Source: Thauera chlorobenzoica | GTDB lineage: Bacteria; Pseudomonadota; Gammaproteobacteria; Burkholderiales; Rhodocyclaceae | Length of the DNA: 64,000 bases | Assembly (NCBI RefSeq): GCF_001922305.1 | Contig: NZ_CP018839.1 | Location: forward strand, 2,480,001 to 2,544,000 | Reading direction: 5' to 3' | Position numbers and translations under genes: made by a program | Notes under the pieces: model-generated | What the model was told of the DNA's origin: nothing | Seen by the model: the letters and a program-made list of their open reading frames with translations, nothing else | The model's database searches: none | In this document: positions 51,854 through 63,513 of the stretch, piece by piece | Numbering within the stretch: the stretch's first letter is position 1 | Layout: each line of letters begins with the position of its first letter

Positions 51854-53197
51854 TCATCCGCGCAGCGTGACCAACTCTTCCGCGCTGGTGGGGTGAATGG
51901 CGACGGTGTTGTCGAAGTCGGCCTTGGTGGCGCCCATCTTGAGCGCTACGGCAAAGCCCTGCAGCATTTCGTCGGCGCCGTCGCCGATGACGTGGAGGCC
52001 GACGACGCGCTGCTCGGGGCCGGTGCAGACCAGCTTCATTGCCGTTTTCGGGCGATGTTCGGTGAGCGCGTGGGCCATCGCGGTAAAGCGGGTGGAGAAC
52101 ACCTCGACGCGGTCGAAGCGGCTGCGGGCTTGGTCCTCGGTCAGGCCCACGGTGCCGATCGGCGGGTGGCTGAAGACCACGGTCGGGATGTCGTCGTAGT
52201 CGAGGCGGCTGTCGGCCTGGCCACGGAACAGGCGGGCGGCGAGCTTGCGCCCGGCGGCGATCGCTACCGGCGTGAGCTCGGCGCGGCCGGTGATGTCGCC
52301 GATGGCGTAGATTCCCTCGACCGCGGTGTTCTGAAAATCATCGGTGGCGATCACGCCGCCGGCTTCGGCATGGACCCCGGCGGTCGCCAGGTTCAGGCCG
52401 TCGGTGTTGGCGCGGCGCCCGGTGGCCCAGATCAGGGCATCGACTTCCAGGGTGCTGCCATCGTCGCATTCGATCGTCAACGCACCGCCAGCCTCGCGGG
52501 AGAGTGCGCGCACCTTGGTGCCGAAGCGTAGCACGACCCCGTCTTCCTCCATTTGCGCCCGCAGTTCGGTGCGCACCATGGCGTCGAAATTGCGCAGCAG
52601 TTGAGGGCCGCGCACCAGCATGGTGACTTCGCTGCCGAGGCCGTTGAGCACGCCGGCCAGTTCCACCGCGATGTAGCCTGCACCCACCACCGCCACGCGC
52701 CGCGGCTGATGGCCGAGGGCGAAGAAACCATCGGAGTCGATGCCCAGTTCCGCGCCTGGAATATCGGGGATCACCGGCGTTCCGCCGGTGGCGATGACGA
52801 TGTGCCGGGCGGTGAACCGCCGCCCGTCGACTTCGATGGCATGCGGTTCGACGAAGCGGGCGAAACCGTGCACCGTGTCGACCCCGGCCTTGTCCAGCAT
52901 TCCGGCGTAGATGCCGTTGAGGCGGCTGATGTAGGCGTCGCGGCGCGCCTTCAGGCTGGCCCAGTCGACGGTGCTGGCGGCCGCACTGAAGCCGTAGCCG
53001 GGCGCATCGCGCATCGCCTGGGCGATACCCGATGCGTACCACATGAGTTTTTTCGGGACGCAGCCCACATTGACGCAGGTGCCGCCGAGGCGCGCGCCTT
53101 CGACCAGCAGCACCCGTGCGCCGTATTCGGCCGCACGGCGTGCCGTTGCCACGCCGCCACTGCCACCGCCGATGGCGATGTAGTCGTAATGCTTCAT
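51854..53197 (-). CDS. gor: Glutathione-disulfide reductase
   Basis: A 447-residue FAD/NADPH disulfide reductase. FAD fold [20 protein letters not shown], redox pair C41/C46 in [18 protein letters not shown] fold [19 protein letters not shown], and C-terminal catalytic His in [19 protein letters not shown] after the second Cys and the absence of an N-terminal extension favour glutathione reductase over lipoamide dehydrogenase or mercuric reductase. The second ATG of the pair (53197) has better spacing to GGAG than 53200. It reduces GSSG in the cytosol. Confidence 0.9.
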   Translation of the reverse strand: MKHYDYIAIGGGSGGVATARRAAEYGARVLLVEGARLGGTCVNVGCVPKKLMWYASGIAQAMRDAPGYGFSAAASTVDWASLKARRDAYISRLNGIYAGMLDKAGVDTVHGFARFVEPHAIEVDGRRFTARHIVIATGGTPVIPDIPGAELGIDSDGFFALGHQPRRVAVVGAGYIAVELAGVLNGLGSEVTMLVRGPQLLRNFDAMVRTELRAQMEEDGVVLRFGTKVRALSREAGGALTIECDDGSTLEVDALIWATGRRANTDGLNLATAGVHAEAGGVIATDDFQNTAVEGIYAIGDITGRAELTPVAIAAGRKLAARLFRGQADSRLDYDDIPTVVFSHPPIGTVGLTEDQARSRFDRVEVFSTRFTAMAHALTEHRPKTAMKLVCTGPEQRVVGLHVIGDGADEMLQGFAVALKMGATKADFDNTVAIHPTSAEELVTLRG

Positions 53198-53428
53198 CAT
53201 CCGCTCCGTTCTGGTTTGCGATTCGAGGCGGGCGCGCTGGCGGCGCGCCGTCGTCATGGGCATTTTCGCCCGTATCCGGGTTTCGGTGCGGGGCGATCGG
53301 GAGACACGGGAAAGAAGGGAAGAGAAACCGTTGTTTTTGAATAAAGAGATAACCTTATATTCTTTTGAGGTCTTTCAAGAGTGCGCTAGTGTGCCGCTCA
53401 TCCTGATTTCACCCTGTACTGTCCGACC

Positions 53429-55240
53429 ATGCCTCTTCCCGAAAGCGCTTCCGCACTGATCGTCGGACTTGTATTGGTCGGACTGTTCCTCAGCTTCGTG
53501 CGCGAATGGGTCAAGCCGGACGTCGCCGTGATCGGTGCGGTGGCGCTGCTGCTCGCCCTCGGCGTGCTGACACCGGCGAAGGTGCTGAGCGTGTTCGGCA
53601 ACAGTGCGCCGATCACCATCGTCTGCCTGTTCATCATCAGCGGTGCGCTCGGTCGTACCGGCTGCGTGGATCGGCTCGGCGAATGGATCGGCAACCTCGC
53701 CGGACAGAGCGAGCGCCGTCTGCTGCTTGCGATGTTGCTGGTGGGCGTCGCAGTCTCGCCGTTCATCAACAACACGCCGGTGGTGATGGTCATGATTCCG
53801 GCGGTGATCGCCATCGCCGGACGCTTTGCTGTCGCCCCTTCGCGCCTTCTGATCCCGCTGTCCTATGCCACGATCCTCGGCGGGGTGGTCACCATGGTCG
53901 GCACCTCGACCAACATCCTGGTCGATGGGGTCGCCCGTGACATGGGGCTGGCGCCATTCACGATGTTCGAGATTTCCGCCCCGGCGATCGTCATGGCAGT
54001 GCTTGGCTGCGTGTTCATGTTCGTTTTCGCGCAGCGTCTGCTGCCGGTCAGGGAGACGCTCAGTCAGCAGTTCTCGGGCAGCGGTGAGCGCCTGTTCATG
54101 ACCGAACTGTTCGTCCCGCAACACTCCCGTCTCGCCGGGCGGACACTGAAGGAGGCGCGCCTGTCGAACGGCGTGATCAAGGTGCTCAAGCTGTTCCGCG
54201 GCGACGATGAATTTTCCACGCCCTCCGCGGATACCCAGCTGCAGGTCGGCGATCGTCTCGTCGTTCATACCCGCAGCAGCGCGATGGTCGATCTGCGCAG
54301 CACCGATCTCGTCGGCCTGCGCCTGCAAGCGCCGCTGGCGGCCGATCCGCACGACCTGGAAACCCTGCGCCGGCGCGACGTGGTGATCGTCGAGGCGCTC
54401 GTGGGCCAGAGCTCGCGCTACGTGCAGCGGCCGATCCGCGACCTCGACCTGGCTGTGCGCTACGGCATCCACCTGATCGCGGTGCATCGCAAGAATGCGT
54501 CGATCGCGGAGGTCAGCGACGATTTCCAGCTGCAGTTCGGCGACGTACTGCTGGTCGAAGGCACGCCGGCACAGATCAAGCGCTTCTGCGACAACGGCGA
54601 CCTGTTCGCCATCACCGAAGGCAAGCTCAGCGCCACCCGCAGCGCCAAGGCACCAATCGCACTCGCGACCATCGTCGGCGTGATGACGCTGGCGGCGTTG
54701 AACGTGATGCCGATCGAGGGCCTGGCGATCATCGGTGCCGCCGCGGTCCTGGTGAGCGGCTGCATCCGTGCCGACGAGGCCTACAAGGCGATCGAGTGGC
54801 CGGTCGTGGTAGTCATCTTCGGCATGCTTGCGGTGAGCATCGCGATGCGCGACTCGGGGCTGGCGACGATGCTCGCCGACGGCCTGGTCGTGGCCGGCGA
54901 AGGCCTTTCGCCCTGGTTGATGCTGTCGATGGTGATCCTGATGACTTCGATCGCCACCGAGTTCATCAGCAACAATGCGGTTGCCGTGCTGCTTACCCCG
55001 GTGGTGATCGGCGTCGCCCAGCAGCTGGGCGTGGATCCGCGGCCTTTCGTGGTCGGGGTGATGTTCGCCGCCAGCGCCAGTTTCGCCACGCCGATCGGCT
55101 ACCAGACCAATACCCTTGTCTACAGCGCGGGCAATTACCGCTTTTCCGACTTCGCGCGCCTCGGCGTGCCGCTCAACCTGATCGTCTGGGCGACAGCCAG
55201 CGTGCTGATCCCGCTGTTCTGGCCCTTGCGTCCGCTGTAG
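53429..55240 (+). CDS. SLC13-type transporter with two RCK-C domains
   Basis: A 603-residue polytopic permease of the DASS/ArsB-NhaD superfamily. Helical blocks contain the paired hairpin motifs SPFINNTPVVMVMIPAVIAI with VGTSTNILVDGVA, and TEFISNNAVAVLLTPVVIGV with ASFATPIGYQTNTLVY. Two TrkA-C (RCK-C) domains lie in the central cytosolic loop (about 215-295 and 310-395, LQVGDRLVVHT and LQFGDVLLVEGTPAQI). The substrate may be sulfate, a dicarboxylate or another anion; sequence does not decide. Its promoter region (53264-53428) is unusually AT-rich. Confidence 0.85.
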   Translation: MPLPESASALIVGLVLVGLFLSFVREWVKPDVAVIGAVALLLALGVLTPAKVLSVFGNSAPITIVCLFIISGALGRTGCVDRLGEWIGNLAGQSERRLLLAMLLVGVAVSPFINNTPVVMVMIPAVIAIAGRFAVAPSRLLIPLSYATILGGVVTMVGTSTNILVDGVARDMGLAPFTMFEISAPAIVMAVLGCVFMFVFAQRLLPVRETLSQQFSGSGERLFMTELFVPQHSRLAGRTLKEARLSNGVIKVLKLFRGDDEFSTPSADTQLQVGDRLVVHTRSSAMVDLRSTDLVGLRLQAPLAADPHDLETLRRRDVVIVEALVGQSSRYVQRPIRDLDLAVRYGIHLIAVHRKNASIAEVSDDFQLQFGDVLLVEGTPAQIKRFCDNGDLFAITEGKLSATRSAKAPIALATIVGVMTLAALNVMPIEGLAIIGAAAVLVSGCIRADEAYKAIEWPVVVVIFGMLAVSIAMRDSGLATMLADGLVVAGEGLSPWLMLSMVILMTSIATEFISNNAVAVLLTPVVIGVAQQLGVDPRPFVVGVMFAASASFATPIGYQTNTLVYSAGNYRFSDFARLGVPLNLIVWATASVLIPLFWPLRPL

Positions 55241-55269
55241 CGCGCACCGCGGCGGTTCGGGCGCAGAGC

Positions 55270-55908
55270 CTACATCCGGTTCAGATCCTCGAGGGCGTCG
55301 ACCACCATGCCGGTGCCGACCGCGATCAGCAGGATGTCGGCCGCCACGCGCACGAAGCGGTGTCCCTCGGGCGGCGCCCCGAGCCGGATCATGATGTCGT
55401 AGGGCGGGTCGTAATACACCACGTCGCGCGGCAGCGGACGGCCGATGTGCCACTGCTTGGCCAGACCGGGCGGCATGCAGCCGTTGCGTTTCTTCGCCAG
55501 CCCGGGCGGGCAGCGCCCGGCGTGGAAGCGGTCGGTGTAGTAGGTGCGCACCGCCTCCCGGTGGTGGTCGGTGAAATAGGTGTTGACGTGAACAGACGTG
55601 CGGCGCTCGTCGTGATCGCCGCGGCGTGCGCGGTCGCGGTCTTCCCGGCGCTCGCTGCCGCGGCTTTCGCTGCGCGCATCATCGCGCCGCGTGTCGCGCC
55701 TTCCGGCTTCATCGCGCTGCGCCTGCCTGCGGTTCGGGCTCTCCGCCTTGCCGCGCTCGGCGGGGGCCGCCTGCTTGCGTTCGGGCTTGCCATCGCCGGC
55801 CCAGTCGGGTTTTTCCGCCGCAGCCGGCGTCGCCAGTAAGGCGCCGGTCAGGGCCAGCGCGAGCGCGGTGAAAAGTTTCGAGCGGGTTTTCACGCGAGAT
55901 ATCGTCAT
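55270..55908 (-). CDS. RcnB-like exported basic protein
   Basis: A 212-residue protein with a signal peptide (LFTALALALTGALLATPAAA) and a long Arg/Asp/Glu-rich low-complexity region (about 45-105). The C-terminal domain has YYTDRFHAGRCPPGLAKKRN, GCMPPGLAKQW and GRPLPRDVVYYDPPYDIM, matching RcnB/DUF1090-style periplasmic proteins that end in a hydrophobic beta or membrane-seeking segment (ILLIAVGTGMVVDAL). RcnB in E. coli affects nickel and cobalt homeostasis; here metal genes are absent, so the role is open. Convergent with the transporter, 29 bp apart. Confidence 0.75.
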   Translation of the reverse strand: MTISRVKTRSKLFTALALALTGALLATPAAAEKPDWAGDGKPERKQAAPAERGKAESPNRRQAQRDEAGRRDTRRDDARSESRGSERREDRDRARRGDHDERRTSVHVNTYFTDHHREAVRTYYTDRFHAGRCPPGLAKKRNGCMPPGLAKQWHIGRPLPRDVVYYDPPYDIMIRLGAPPEGHRFVRVAADILLIAVGTGMVVDALEDLNRM

Positions 55909-56121
55909 GTCGGTTCTCCCGAGTGGTTCGATGCATGCGTCGTGGATCCGACACCAGTGTAGTGGAAACGGTTCGGGGCGCAGCGGCCGCTTACCACTTG
56001 TCACCGTGGGTACAGATTGATGCCAAAACCGGCGTCGATCTCCGAACTGCGCCGCCTTGCTCCGGAAGGCCGGCCCAGCGGCTAGAATCCGGCGTCCGAT
56101 CCCTGTTCCGCTCCGTATCCG

Positions 56122-57700
<1,579 letters not shown>

Positions 57701-57784
57701 GGTGTTGCGGCCCCTGCACCCACTGCGTTCGCTGCCTGCCGCGCCGGCCCGGCGCGCGCGCCGGGCGGCCTGAAGGAGGGCGGC

Positions 57785-58264
57785 ATGCACATCCGGATCG
57801 AGATCGGCGCGCAGTGCCTGTCGCTGTACGGCGACGATGGCGCCTGCATCCGCCGCTACCCGGTGTCGACTGCAGCGAAGGGGGCGGGGGAGGCGATGGG
57901 CAGCGAATGCACGCCGCGCGGCCGCCACCGCATCCGCGCCCGGATCGGCGCCGGTGCGCCAGCGGGGGCGGTGTTCCGCGGCCGGCGCAGGACCGGCGAG
58001 GTGTGGACGCCGGCCTTCGCCGCGCGCCATCCGGGGCGCGACTGGATTCTCAGCCGCATCCTCTGGCTGTGCGGCGAGGAGCCGGGACGCAACCGCGGCG
58101 GCACGGTCGATTCGATGCGGCGCTACATCTACATCCACGGCACCGGCGACGACCAGCCGATGGGCGAGCCGCGCTCGCACGGCTGTGTGCGCATGCGCAA
58201 CCGCGACCTCATCGAGCTGTTCGAGCTGGTCGCGGCCGGCACGGTGGTGGAGATCAGCGAGTGA
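57785..58264 (+). CDS. L,D-transpeptidase (YkuD fold)
   Basis: A 159-residue YkuD-domain protein. The catalytic motif is complete: IHGTGDDQPMGEPRSHGCVR with His118 and the nucleophile Cys134. The first half is the typical small YkuD N-terminal sheet (IRIEIGAQCLSLYGDDGACI). There is no signal peptide or LysM domain, which is usual for the short YbiS-unrelated proteobacterial group (YkuD next to ygfZ-type genes). It probably exchanges peptidoglycan or related amide bonds, but export is unexplained. Its end overlaps the convergent NRDE gene by 11 bases. ATG at 57785 follows AAGGAGGGCGGC. Confidence 0.85.
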   Translation: MHIRIEIGAQCLSLYGDDGACIRRYPVSTAAKGAGEAMGSECTPRGRHRIRARIGAGAPAGAVFRGRRRTGEVWTPAFAARHPGRDWILSRILWLCGEEPGRNRGGTVDSMRRYIYIHGTGDDQPMGEPRSHGCVRMRNRDLIELFELVAAGTVVEISE

Positions 58265-59051
58265 AGCCGTGCGTCACTTCACTGCGCAACTCGCCGTGGG
58301 TGTCCCAGCTCCACTCGCGCAAGCGGACCCGGCCGTCGCTGCCGAACAGCACCACGCTGCTGCAGCGCGTGCCGTAGCCCGGCGCGCGGATGAAGGCGGG
58401 AGAGAGCCAGCGCTCCCATTCGAGGCTGATGCCGGTGTCGGGCAGATGGGGGTCGGGCGCGGGCGTGGGGTCGCGCAGCAGCGCGAGCAGCGCGTCGAAC
58501 AGCGCCTCTTCGGCGATGGGACGTGGCTCGGCGGCGGCCGGGGTGAAGGCGCCGAGCCGCTGGGCGAGGCCGGCGCGCGCCTTCACCAGCTTCGGCCAGG
58601 GGCTGTCGACGAGGTGGTTGGACAGGCCGTACACCCCGGGCTCGAGGAGATGCACCGCGCCGGTGGTGCTTTCGAGCACGCCCAGGGTCCGGCCGTCGCT
58701 CAGCAGCAGATTGAAGGCGGCGTAGCGGGCGCGCTCGGCGGCGAAGGCATGCAGGCTCGCCGCCGCGTCGCGGCCGTCTTCCAGCGCCTGGCGCACCAGG
58801 GCGCCGCGCGAAGGCGCGCCGCTGACGCGGCGGCTGGGGTCGCGGTAGTTGGTCAGGGCGGCGAAGCGGCCGCTGCGCGTCAGCCCCATCCACGTCCCGC
58901 CGGCTTCGAGGTCGCGCCCGGCGAGCAGCTCGGGGGCGTCGGTCCACCAGTGTGCCGGCGCCGCCGGGCGCTCGAAGTACTCGTCGCGATTGGCCGCGAC
59001 CACCAGCGGATAGTCGGGGTGGGCGCGCCAGGCGAAGACGATCAGGCACAT
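58254..59051 (-). CDS. NRDE-family (TANGO2-like) protein
   Basis: A 265-residue protein beginning MCLIVFAWRAHPDYPLVVAA and continuing with the family signature NRDE, then GGTWMGLTRSGRFAALTNYR. The N-terminal Cys2 suggests Ntn-hydrolase-like chemistry, and the fold is that of TANGO2/T10, for which heme or lipid trafficking has been proposed. It lies 18 bp after ygfZ and is likely co-transcribed. Function in bacteria is unsettled. Confidence 0.85.
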   Translation of the reverse strand: MCLIVFAWRAHPDYPLVVAANRDEYFERPAAPAHWWTDAPELLAGRDLEAGGTWMGLTRSGRFAALTNYRDPSRRVSGAPSRGALVRQALEDGRDAAASLHAFAAERARYAAFNLLLSDGRTLGVLESTTGAVHLLEPGVYGLSNHLVDSPWPKLVKARAGLAQRLGAFTPAAAEPRPIAEEALFDALLALLRDPTPAPDPHLPDTGISLEWERWLSPAFIRAPGYGTRCSSVVLFGSDGRVRLREWSWDTHGELRSEVTHGFTR

Positions 59052-59069
59052 CGGCTCGGCTACACCCCC

Positions 59070-60101
59070 TCAGGACAGGGCGTAGGGCAGCGCCAGCAGC
59101 TGTAGCGCCGGGCCGGCGGGGGCGCCGAGATGGATCTCGCCGGCTTCGGTGCTGCTGCTCTGAAGGACGGCGAGGGCTTCGAGGCCGCCGTCGGGGGAGG
59201 GCGCCACATTCACCAGCTTGCCGGCGGACTGTTCGCCGAAATCGGGGGCGTAGAGATCCATCCCCGGCGCTGCGTCGATGCCGGCGGCGATCGCCACGCG
59301 GTACATGCGCTTCTTGAGCTTGCCCAGGTACTGGGTGCGGGCGACGATTTCCTGCCCCGGGTAGCAGCCCTTGTTGAAGCTGACTCCGCCGATGAGCTCG
59401 TAGTTGAGCATCTGGGCGACGAATTCCTCCTGCGTCGGCGCGGTGATCAGCGGCAGCCCGGCGCGGACCATGACCAGCTGCCAGGCGGCGGTGCCGGCCT
59501 TGATCGCGCCCGCGGCGAGCAGGGCGTCGAACAAGGGGCCGGCGCCATCGGCCGGCGCTGCGATGATGAAGCATTGCGCGCCGAGGCGGATGCAGCGCAC
59601 GCCGGCCTCATCGACCGCCTGCTTCATGTCGGCCGCCGGCAGGGGGATACCGGCCGCCTGCAGGATGGTCGCGGCAGCGGGGCCGGCGAGGCCGACCAGC
59701 GCCAGCTCGGCGCCGGCGTTGGCGAGCTTGACCTTGCTGCGCAGCACGTACATCGACAGCTTCTTCAGGACGGCGGGCAGGATGTCGGCCGACAGTGCCA
59801 GGGCGTGGCCTTCGGCTTCGGGCCACATCAGGAAGCTGGCGATCATCCGCCCTTTGGGCGAATTGAAACTGTTCCAGACCGCGGCATCGGGCTCCAGCTT
59901 GTTGACTTCGTTGGAGACCAGGTTGTGCAGGAAGGCCGCGGAATCCGGGCCGGTCGAGCGGATCAGGCCCAGATGCAGCAGCGGCACGGCGATGGTGGCT
60001 GTGCTGGCAGCGTGCGCTTCGGTTGCCGGTTCGGCGAAAGTCACGGCGTGCTCACCCAGGGTGGCGCCCAGGTGGGCGAGGTGTTCGGTCCAGGCTGTCA
60101 T
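59070..60101 (-). CDS. ygfZ: Folate-binding Fe-S assembly protein YgfZ
   Basis: A 343-residue GcvT-like protein that supports folate-dependent iron-sulfur cluster assembly and tRNA modification. The signature KGCYPGQEIVAR is intact with its Cys. The N-terminal folate-binding part has SAAFLHNLVSNEVNKL and NSFNSPKGRMIASFL. ATG at 60101 (MTAWTEHLAHLG) is chosen. Adjacent mltG is divergent. Confidence 0.93.
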   Translation of the reverse strand: MTAWTEHLAHLGATLGEHAVTFAEPATEAHAASTATIAVPLLHLGLIRSTGPDSAAFLHNLVSNEVNKLEPDAAVWNSFNSPKGRMIASFLMWPEAEGHALALSADILPAVLKKLSMYVLRSKVKLANAGAELALVGLAGPAAATILQAAGIPLPAADMKQAVDEAGVRCIRLGAQCFIIAAPADGAGPLFDALLAAGAIKAGTAAWQLVMVRAGLPLITAPTQEEFVAQMLNYELIGGVSFNKGCYPGQEIVARTQYLGKLKKRMYRVAIAAGIDAAPGMDLYAPDFGEQSAGKLVNVAPSPDGGLEALAVLQSSSTEAGEIHLGAPAGPALQLLALPYALS

Positions 60102-60325
60102 GGTTGGCGTGTCGGCAGTTCGGGCTGGTGTTGGTCGGGGAACGGCGCGCAAGGCCGTTCGGAATCCGCTTTAGCGGCGGGGCGGGCCCGGTCCTGGCGG
60201 AAGCGGGGCGCGGCGCCGCCGATGGCGGCTGTGCAATGCAGTATTATAAGCGCCCGCCGCATGGCGGTCGTCCCTGCGGGCGACAGGGGTTTTCGCCGGC
60301 AGGGTCTTCGTCACAACGAATTTCG

Positions 60326-61330
60326 ATGATGCGCTTCGCTTTCCGTGTTTTCACCTTGCTGCTGGTGCTCGCCGCGGTGCTTGCCGCCGGCGGCGGGTGG
60401 TATGCCCATCGCCCGTTGGCGCTGCAGGCCGACAGGGTCGATTTCACCGTGCCGCGCGGCGTCGGCATGCGCCAGGCGGCGACGCTGATCGAGCGCGCCG
60501 GAGTCGGCGTCGATGCCCGCCTGTTGACCTTGCTCGCGCGCGTCAGCGGCCGGGCGCACAGTATCAAGGCCGGCAGCTACGAGGTGCATGCCGGGATCAC
60601 CCCGTGGCAGCTGATCCTGAAACTGTCGAACGGTGACGTCTCGCAGGGCGAGCTGCTGCTGGTCGAAGGCTGGACTTTCCGCCAGGTGCGCCAGGCACTG
60701 GAGAGCCATCCCGACCTCGAGCCGGACAGCGCGGGGCTGGCGGAGGCGGAGATCCTCGCCCGCATCGGCGCGCCGGAGCGCCACCTCGAAGGCCTGTTCT
60801 TCCCCGACACCTATCTGTTCGACAAGCGCTCGAGCGCGCTCGAAGTGCTGCAGCGCGCCTACCGGGCGATGCAGGCCCGGCTCGCGCGCCTGTGGGACGA
60901 ACGCGATTCCGCGCTGCCGCTGTCTTCGCCCTACGAACTCTTGATCCTCGCCTCGATCGTCGAAAAGGAGACCGGACGCCCCGAAGACCGGCCCCTGATC
61001 GCGTCGGTGTTCGCCAACCGCCTGCGCATCGGCATGCGCCTGCAGACCGACCCGACGGTGATCTACGGCCTGGGAGCCGAATTCGATGGCCGCCTGCGCC
61101 GGGCGCACATGGATACCGACCATCCGTGGAACACCTACACCCGCGCCGGCCTGCCGCCGACGCCGATCGCGATTCCCGGAGAAGCGGCGCTGCGTGCCGC
61201 GGTGCGTCCGGAAAAGAGCGATTTTCTCTATTTCGTCGCCCGCGGCGATGGCAGCAGCGAGTTTTCACGCAGCCTCGACGAGCACAACCGTGCGGTGAAC
61301 CGGTTCATTCGCAACGGAGCGAAACCATGA
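60326..61330 (+). CDS. mltG: Endolytic transglycosylase MltG
   Basis: A 334-residue inner-membrane protein. The N-terminal anchor is [21 protein letters not shown] LysM-like part ([35 protein letters not shown]) is followed by the YceG catalytic domain, with [12 protein letters not shown] (catalytic Glu), [20 protein letters not shown] and [17 protein letters not shown]. It cuts nascent glycan strands. The first of two ATGs (60326) is used; the stop overlaps tmk (ATGA). Confidence 0.95.
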   Translation: MMRFAFRVFTLLLVLAAVLAAGGGWYAHRPLALQADRVDFTVPRGVGMRQAATLIERAGVGVDARLLTLLARVSGRAHSIKAGSYEVHAGITPWQLILKLSNGDVSQGELLLVEGWTFRQVRQALESHPDLEPDSAGLAEAEILARIGAPERHLEGLFFPDTYLFDKRSSALEVLQRAYRAMQARLARLWDERDSALPLSSPYELLILASIVEKETGRPEDRPLIASVFANRLRIGMRLQTDPTVIYGLGAEFDGRLRRAHMDTDHPWNTYTRAGLPPTPIAIPGEAALRAAVRPEKSDFLYFVARGDGSSEFSRSLDEHNRAVNRFIRNGAKP

Positions 61331-62031
61331 GCACGGTGCCGCCGCGCCCCCCGGCCGCGTCCCCGGAGCCGGGGCCCGCAGACGCGCTGGCGCCGCTTGC
61401 CGGCGCCGCCGTTCCGCGCGGACGCTTCATCACCTTCGAAGGCATCGACGGCGCCGGCAAGAGCAGCCAGATCGCCGCCACCGTGGCGCTGCTGCGCGCG
61501 CGCGGGCTTGTCGTCGAGCAGACCCGCGAACCCGGCGGCACGGCGCTGGGCGAGCGCCTGCGCGAGCTGCTGCTGCATGAAGCGATGCACCTCGAAACCG
61601 AAGCCATGCTGATGTTCGCCGCCCGCCGCGAGCACCTTGCCGCGCGTATCGAGCCGGCGCTCGCCGCCGGATGCTGGGTGGTGTGCGACCGCTTCTCGGA
61701 TGCCACTTTCGCCTACCAGGTCGGCGGGCGCGGACTGGCGCGGGACAAATTCGAGGCCCTCGAAGCCTGGGTCCATCCCGGGCTGCAGCCCGATCTCACC
61801 CTGGTGTTCGACCTGGCGCCGGAGATCGCCGCGGCGCGGGTCGCCTCCAGCGGCGCCGATCCCGACCGCTTCGAGCGCGAGCAGCGCGATTTCTTCGTGC
61901 GCGTGCGCGAGGCCTACCTCGAGCGCGCACGGCTGGCACCGCAGCGCATCTGCGTGGTCGACGCCGATCGTGCGCCGGACGCCATCCGTGCCGAGATCGA
62001 GCGCCTGCTGGGCGAGCGTTTCTTCCGATGA
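61327..62031 (+). CDS. tmk: Thymidylate kinase with N-terminal extension
   Basis: A 234-residue dTMP kinase. P-loop is GIDGAGKSS at 39-47, the DRx motif is in [17 protein letters not shown], the [16 protein letters not shown] substrate block is present and the lid region follows near [16 protein letters not shown]. The family usually begins within a few residues of RGRFITFEG; here about 30 Pro/Ala-rich residues precede it. ATG at 61327 overlaps the mltG stop, supporting that start. It provides dTDP for DNA synthesis. Confidence 0.95.
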   Translation: MSTVPPRPPAASPEPGPADALAPLAGAAVPRGRFITFEGIDGAGKSSQIAATVALLRARGLVVEQTREPGGTALGERLRELLLHEAMHLETEAMLMFAARREHLAARIEPALAAGCWVVCDRFSDATFAYQVGGRGLARDKFEALEAWVHPGLQPDLTLVFDLAPEIAAARVASSGADPDRFEREQRDFFVRVREAYLERARLAPQRICVVDADRAPDAIRAEIERLLGERFFR

Positions 62032-63077
62032 TCCACCCCTGGCTGCAGCCCGCCTGGGGCCGCCTCGTCGAACTCGGCGCGCGCCTGCCGCATGCGCTGC
62101 TCTTCGTCGGCGCCGCCGGGCTGGGCAAGCGCGAGCTGGCCGAGGCGCTCGCCGCGCGCCTGCTGTGCGACGCGCCGCAGGCCGACGGCCATGCCTGCGG
62201 CGGCTGCGGCCCCTGCCAGTGGCGGATCGCCGGCAACCACCCGGATCTGCATCACGTGGTGCCGGCTGCCGAGGCGGCCGAGGCCGAAGGGAGCGAGGCC
62301 GCCGCGCGCGAGGCCGGCGGCAAGGCCGCTTCTGCCCAGATCGTGATCGAGCAGATCCGCGAGCTGCAGGCGGCGCTGAACGTCACCGGCCATCACAGCG
62401 CGCGCCGGGTGGTGGTGCTCGATCCGGCCGAGGCGATGAACCCGTTCACCGCCAATGCGCTGCTCAAGCTCCTCGAAGAGCCGCCCGCGGGCTGCGTCTT
62501 CCTGCTCGTGTCCTCGGCGCCGCGGCGCCTGCTGCCGACGATTCGCAGCCGCTGCCAGCAGTGGCCGTTCGGGCCTCCGGACGAAGCCGGGCTGAAGCGC
62601 TGGAAGGCGCAGGCCGATCCCGATGCGCGCGCCCTGCTGGCCCTGAGCGGGGGCATGCCGCTGGCCGCCGAGCGGCTCGCCCGGGCCGGGGGGGCGGCCC
62701 TGCTCGCCCGCTTCGTCCGCGACCTGGGGAGCGTGCAGGCGAGCGGGGTGCTGCCGCTGGCCGGGCAGTGGGAGGCGTGGCTGAAGTCGAAGGAAGCGCA
62801 GGCCGCCGGTTTCGGCCTGCCCGAGCTGAGCGGCTGGATGCAGCGCTGGGTCAGCGACCTGGCGGCGTTGCGCCTGGGCGGGCGGGTGCGCTTCTTCCCG
62901 GCGCAGGAGGCGGTGCTCGCCGCGCTTGCCAGTCGCAGCAGCGTTGCTGCCGCGAGCGCCTGCTACAATGAGCTGGCGCAGATCCACAAGGTTTCCCGCC
63001 ACCCCTTGAGCCTGCGCCTGGTGCTCGAAGACATGTTGATGCGCTACGCCCGCGCTGTCGCCGGATCCCGTCGATGA
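62028..63077 (+). CDS. holB: DNA polymerase III delta-prime subunit
   Basis: A 349-residue clamp-loader subunit. [20 protein letters not shown] is the (modified) P-loop, the CGGCGPC plus the upstream Cys form the zinc module, and [20 protein letters not shown] with [20 protein letters not shown] cover the Walker B and SRC-arginine regions (TIRSRCQQW). It is coupled to both neighbours by 4-base overlaps. Confidence 0.95.
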   Translation: MIHPWLQPAWGRLVELGARLPHALLFVGAAGLGKRELAEALAARLLCDAPQADGHACGGCGPCQWRIAGNHPDLHHVVPAAEAAEAEGSEAAAREAGGKAASAQIVIEQIRELQAALNVTGHHSARRVVVLDPAEAMNPFTANALLKLLEEPPAGCVFLLVSSAPRRLLPTIRSRCQQWPFGPPDEAGLKRWKAQADPDARALLALSGGMPLAAERLARAGGAALLARFVRDLGSVQASGVLPLAGQWEAWLKSKEAQAAGFGLPELSGWMQRWVSDLAALRLGGRVRFFPAQEAVLAALASRSSVAAASACYNELAQIHKVSRHPLSLRLVLEDMLMRYARAVAGSRR

Positions 63078-63436
63078 GTGAAACCCCTCCCGCCGCTGCA
63101 CGCCCCGGCGTGCTCTCGGTCAATATCAGCTCGAAGTCCGCGCTTTATGCCGCTTACATGCCGTTCCTGAAAAACGGCGGCATTTTCGTGCCCACCCCGA
63201 AGACCTACAAGCTCGGCGCCGAAATCTTCATGCTGCTGCAGCTGATCGACGACCCGACGCGCCACCCGGTGGCCGGTACGGTGGTGTGGATCACCCCCTA
63301 TGGCGCCCAGGGCGGACGCACGCAGGGGGTTGGCGTGCATTTTTCCGACGACGATGCGGGCAAGGTGTTGCGCGGGCGCATCGAGCAGATCCTCGCCGGG
63401 CACCTCGGCTCGAGCCGGCCCACGCATACGCTGTGA
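63074..63436 (+). CDS. pilZ: PilZ-domain protein (type IV pilus biogenesis)
   Basis: A 120-residue stand-alone PilZ-fold protein. Blocks include VNISSKSALYAAYMPFLKNG, IFVPTPKTYKLGAEIFMLL and VVWITPYGAQGGRTQGVGVH. The canonical c-di-GMP RxxxR and D/NxSxxG motifs are not obvious, as in the true PilZ that binds PilB/FimX instead. Position between holB and tatD is standard for pilZ. The diguanylate cyclase at 12 kb is the only c-di-GMP enzyme in the window. Confidence 0.92.
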   Translation: MSETPPAAARPGVLSVNISSKSALYAAYMPFLKNGGIFVPTPKTYKLGAEIFMLLQLIDDPTRHPVAGTVVWITPYGAQGGRTQGVGVHFSDDDAGKVLRGRIEQILAGHLGSSRPTHTL

Positions 63437-63513
63437 TCTCGCCGCCGGGGGCGGGCGGGATCGGCGCCGCGCCGGTCCGTCCGATCCCGGTTTTTCGCCA
63501 TGCAAACGGATAC

